DNA of 8,889 nt. It comes from an uncultured Helicobacteraceae bacterium (GTDB lineage: Bacteria > Campylobacterota > Campylobacteria > Campylobacterales > Helicobacteraceae). Shown here one piece after another: positions 6,646-8,889 of the stretch (position 1 is the first letter of the stretch; every line of letters starts with the position of its first letter). Location: the NCBI GenBank assembly GCA_934728205.1, contig CAKVEH010000044.1, forward strand, positions 1 through 8,889, in the 5' to 3' direction. Below the pieces are notes generated by a model that saw only the letters and a program-made list of their open reading frames with translations, searched no databases and was not told where the DNA came from. Both the position numbers and the translations under genes were made by a program.

Positions 6646-6963
6646 TTAAGCCTTTGTGGATGTGGTGTTTTTTGGATTTTTAGGGTTTGCCACCTTTTTT
6701 GTTGGTTTTAGGGTGGATTTTTTGGCTGTGGCTTTGGTGCTAGTCTTTGCTGTGCTCTTTGTTTTAGAATCTATGGGCTTTTTGGTGATACTTTTTGTGT
6801 CCTTGACTTCGTTTTTTGTTTGCGTGGTTTTTTGGGCGATTTTTTTTGTGGTTGTGGCTTTTGGTTTTTTTTGAGTTTTGGTATTTGCCTTAGATTGTGT
6901 TGTAGATTCTGCAGAATCTTTGTCTTTTTTTAAGGTTCTCTTAATTGGCGTTTTGGATTTTTT
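6646..6963 (-). other. Low-complexity Lys/Thr-rich C-terminal extension of UbiE
   Basis: By hand count the 105 residues from Lys261 to Ala365 contain about 32 Lys (30%) and 24 Thr (23%), with Ser, Ala, Pro, Gln and Asn making up most of the rest and almost no aromatic or bulky hydrophobic residues. Loose repeats of the type T-K-K and T-x-K recur (for example ATTTKK, SITKKP, TSTKATAKK). It is probably disordered and very basic, resembling histone H1-like or AlgP-like tails in composition, with no domain I recognise. The coding strand holds two A8 runs (6847-6840 and 6872-6865). Confidence 0.85.
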
Positions 6964-7743
6964 TACCCCTATAAAAAGTGTAGAGACACCAGCACTATAA
7001 GATTTTGTAAAACTTTTTGTAATACCTTGTTTTTTAAGCAGGCTTTCTAGTTGAGTAAGAGAGATAAATGCCCCAATGGAGTTTGGCAGGTAATTGTAGG
7101 CTTTGAAGTTTGATGAGATTATCCCACCTATGAATGGCAACACTTTACGCGTATAGAAATTCATCACTTGGTTTGCTATGCCCTTTTGGTTGTTTTTTAA
7201 AAATTCTAAAACCACTAATACTCCATCTTTTTTTAGCACACGGGCAAATTCACTTAACGCAGTCTCGTATTCAAGCACATTACGCAGTCCATACGCAATA
7301 GAGATAATATCTACACTTTCATCTTTAAAGGGGAGTTTTTTTGCCTCACCTTGCAAAAATTCTATTGTTACATTATTTTTTGATTCGAGTTTTTTCTTGG
7401 CGATTGAGAGCATTTTTTCTGAGCTGTCATAGGCATAAATTTTGGTGATTTTTATAGAATCTTGTTGTATTTTTTTACCCAAAATGTCTTTAAAATATTC
7501 ACGCGTTTTGTCGTTAAATCTTTTTGCTCCATCAATCCAATGGGTTATCATATCGCCACTCCCACAGGCAATATCAGCGATGATGAGGTTTTGTGATTTG
7601 ATTTTTTGGTAGGCTTTTTGACAGGCTTCTTTGCGCCATAAAATATCCACACCAAAACTCATCGCGCGATTTGCTATGTCATAGGTTGGGGCTATGTCAT
7701 CAAACATTTGTATGATTTCTTGTTGTGTTGCTTGTTTTTTCAT
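6646..7743 (-). CDS. ubiE: Menaquinone/ubiquinone C-methyltransferase UbiE/MenG with Lys/Thr-rich tail
   Basis: SAM-dependent methyltransferase that converts demethylmenaquinone to menaquinone, acting at the cytoplasmic membrane face. It has 365 residues against roughly 230-260 for most UbiE proteins. Residues 1-260 are a recognisable UbiE: signature 1 YDIANRAMSFGVDILWR (21-37), SAM motif I IADIACGSGD (55-64), IAYGLRN (149-155), signature 2 ARVLKKDGVLVVLEF (167-181), YLPNSI (218-223) and the terminal STLFIGVKK. About 25 extra residues (around 70-97) separate motif I from the next strand, compared with E. coli UbiE. Residues 261-365 form a low-complexity, strongly basic extension described separately. 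ATG 7743 has AAGGAG 5 bases upstream, the best Shine-Dalgarno seen here, and lies 2 bases after the argH stop. The stop is 1 base before the PHP start. The frame is continuous throughout, so the tail belongs to the gene as assembled. Confidence 0.93.
   Translation of the reverse strand: MKKQATQQEIIQMFDDIAPTYDIANRAMSFGVDILWRKEACQKAYQKIKSQNLIIADIACGSGDMITHWIDGAKRFNDKTREYFKDILGKKIQQDSIKITKIYAYDSSEKMLSIAKKKLESKNNVTIEFLQGEAKKLPFKDESVDIISIAYGLRNVLEYETALSEFARVLKKDGVLVVLEFLKNNQKGIANQVMNFYTRKVLPFIGGIISSNFKAYNYLPNSIGAFISLTQLESLLKKQGITKSFTKSYSAGVSTLFIGVKKSKTPIKRTLKKDKDSAESTTQSKANTKTQKKPKATTTKKIAQKTTQTKNEVKDTKSITKKPIDSKTKSTAKTSTKATAKKSTLKPTKKVANPKNPKNTTSTKA
6651..6655 (-). promoter_or_regulatory. Ribosome binding site deciding the TTG start of the PHP gene
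   Basis: AAAGG, embedded in the last codons of ubiE, lies 6 bases before TTG 6644. This is the spacing used by flhA in the same window. It supports TTG as a real initiation codon and implies that ribosomes terminating on ubiE can restart on the phosphatase gene. Confidence 0.6.
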
Positions 7744-7745
7744 TG

Positions 7746-8889
7746 TTACTCCTTGTGTAATTGATGGACATCTTTAAACGCAAGCGCAGATTCTACACAT
7801 TGCTCTAGTTGTGAGATTTGAGAGAGCACTTGCTCGCTTGCAGTCCCTCCCAAGCAGTCTCTAGCTTGCATACTAGATTCCAAATTTAGCACTTTACACA
7901 CATTATTTTTTATACGATTATCAATGCTTGCAATCTCTTCAAAGTTAAGTTCGCTTATATCTACACCCTTTTGTTCAGCGAGGCTTACGACTTTGCCCGT
8001 GATATGGTGGGCATCTCTAAAGGCAATATCACACTCACACACAAGAAAATCAGCCAAATCAGTCGCGCTTAAATGCCCGATTTTAGCCATTTTAAGCATA
8101 TTTTGAGTATTGACTTCCATTGTGGCGATACATTGTTCTAAAATTTCTAAACACATATTGGCGGTTTGAATACTATCAAAAAGCGATTCTTTATCCTCTT
8201 GCGTGTCTTTGTTGTATGCAAGTGGCAAGCCTTTCATCACTACTAAAAGATTTAAGAGATTCCCATATACGCGACCACTTTTTCCACGCAGTAGCTCTGG
8301 GACATCGGGGTTTTTTTTCTGTGGCATTATCGAGCTTCCTGTGGAGTATTCATCACTGAGTGTGATAAATTTAAATTCACTACTACTCCATAGCACTAAT
8401 TCTTCGGCAATGCGTGAAATGTGCATCATAAGCATAGCAATGTCATATAATAAATCAAGCGCAAAGTCTCGCTCGCTTACGCTATCCATCGCATTAAGTG
8501 TGGGAGCGAGAAATCCCAATTCTTTAGCGACAAATTCTCTGTCATTTTTATATGGTGTGCCAGCGAGCGCACCTGCACCTAGAGGACAAAAATTATTGCG
8601 TTTATAAGTATCTTGCAAACGCGTTACATCACGCATAAAGTTTGCACTCCACGCAACCAAATGGAATCCAAAACTAATAGGTTGAGCGTGCTGGAGGTGT
8701 GTCATACCGGGCATAATGCTATGTGTGTGTGATTTAGCAAGATTAAGGAGAGTTTGCGTAAGGCTAAGAATGCGTTTTTGCAAGGCGACATTAGCACGCA
8801 GTGAGTAAAGACGAAAATCAAGAGCAACTTGGTCGTTGCGACTGCGTGCGGTATGAAGTTTTTTGCCACTTTCTCCAATAAGCGTGCTT
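7746..8889 (-). CDS. argH: Argininosuccinate lyase (5' end outside window)
   Basis: Cytoplasmic enzyme that cleaves argininosuccinate to arginine and fumarate, the last step of arginine synthesis; the family works as a homotetramer. The frame is open to the right edge (first full codon at 8888), giving 380 residues. The family is usually about 455-470, so roughly the first 80 are missing. Motifs in fragment numbering are [17 protein letters not shown] (4-20), [11 protein letters not shown] (59-70), [10 protein letters not shown] (104-113), and the superfamily signature [12 protein letters not shown] (184-195) carrying the catalytic serine, followed by [13 protein letters not shown]. All catalytic regions in view look intact. 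The TTG at 8783 is internal, since HTARSRNDQ lies upstream in the same frame. It is the first visible gene of the argH-ubiE-PHP cluster. Its promoter must lie to the right of the window. Confidence 0.97.
   Translation of the reverse strand, partial: STLIGESGKKLHTARSRNDQVALDFRLYSLRANVALQKRILSLTQTLLNLAKSHTHSIMPGMTHLQHAQPISFGFHLVAWSANFMRDVTRLQDTYKRNNFCPLGAGALAGTPYKNDREFVAKELGFLAPTLNAMDSVSERDFALDLLYDIAMLMMHISRIAEELVLWSSSEFKFITLSDEYSTGSSIMPQKKNPDVPELLRGKSGRVYGNLLNLLVVMKGLPLAYNKDTQEDKESLFDSIQTANMCLEILEQCIATMEVNTQNMLKMAKIGHLSATDLADFLVCECDIAFRDAHHITGKVVSLAEQKGVDISELNFEEIASIDNRIKNNVCKVLNLESSMQARDCLGGTASEQVLSQISQLEQCVESALAFKDVHQLHKE
7749..7754 (-). promoter_or_regulatory. Strong Shine-Dalgarno of ubiE inside the argH 3' end
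   Basis: AAGGAG is formed by the last two sense codons of argH (Lys-Glu), 5 bases before ATG 7743. It fixes the ubiE start and indicates coupling between argH and ubiE translation. Confidence 0.7.

Noticed and set aside
6656..6874. + strand open frame of 72 residues, extremely hydrophobic (Phe/Val/Leu), opposite the UbiE tail
   Set aside because: It is the complement of a Lys-rich coding region: AAA/AAG codons read backwards as TTT/CTT, which automatically gives a membrane-like protein. No good ribosome binding site was seen, and the - strand frame is continuous with UbiE.
1..8889. Frequent GAATC/GATTC pentamers, possibly reflecting a GANTC methylation or restriction system
   Set aside because: By rough count there are a few dozen, less than about twofold above what the AT-rich composition predicts. 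They sit mostly in coding sequence with no positional pattern, so nothing can be concluded from this window.
1..8889. tRNA, rRNA, CRISPR array, insertion sequence, prophage or toxin-antitoxin genes
   Set aside because: I looked for these and saw no supporting pattern: no regularly spaced repeats, no transposase or integrase motifs, and no tRNA-like fold in the gaps.

Overview
The window looks like chromosomal DNA from an enterohepatic-type Helicobacter or a close relative in the Campylobacterota. This is inferred from AT-rich sequence, tightly packed genes, a Helicobacter/Campylobacter-type FlhA, and an flhA gene directly followed by a DHH-family phosphoesterase, the order I recall from H. 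pylori (HP1041-HP1042). Unlike H. pylori, it carries purN. No species assignment is possible without a search. No rRNA, tRNA, CRISPR array, insertion sequence or prophage gene is visible.

Layout. On the + strand, positions 1-438 hold the C-terminal third of phosphoglycerate kinase (pgk), cut by the left edge. A 232-base convergent gap (439-670) follows. It contains a consensus -10 hexamer on the + strand and, on the - strand, a small coding-like frame broken by two stops. Everything else reads on the - strand. In transcription order from the right edge: argH (start outside the window), ubiE/menG with a long lysine/threonine-rich tail, a HisJ-like PHP phosphatase with a TTG start, flhA, a DHH/DHHA1 phosphoesterase, purN, and a CPA2-type cation:proton antiporter.

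The - strand genes appear to form two transcription blocks. argH-ubiE-PHP are separated by 2 bases and 1 base, so they are probably translationally coupled. A 51-base gap before flhA carries a good promoter candidate (extended -10 TGCTACAAT). flhA-DHH-purN-antiporter then follow with gaps of 34, 26 and 1 bases and may be co-transcribed. The genes are functionally mixed: arginine synthesis, quinone methylation, a probable amino-acid pathway phosphatase, flagellar export, nucleotide or oligoribonucleotide turnover, purine synthesis and ion homeostasis. This looks like ordinary compact housekeeping DNA, not a dedicated system.

No clear new multi-gene system was found. The items most worth a second look are the Lys/Thr-rich tail of about 105 residues on UbiE, with two A8 tracts in its coding sequence; the decayed small frame between pgk and the antiporter operon; and the antiporter's unusual candidate ion-binding residue.
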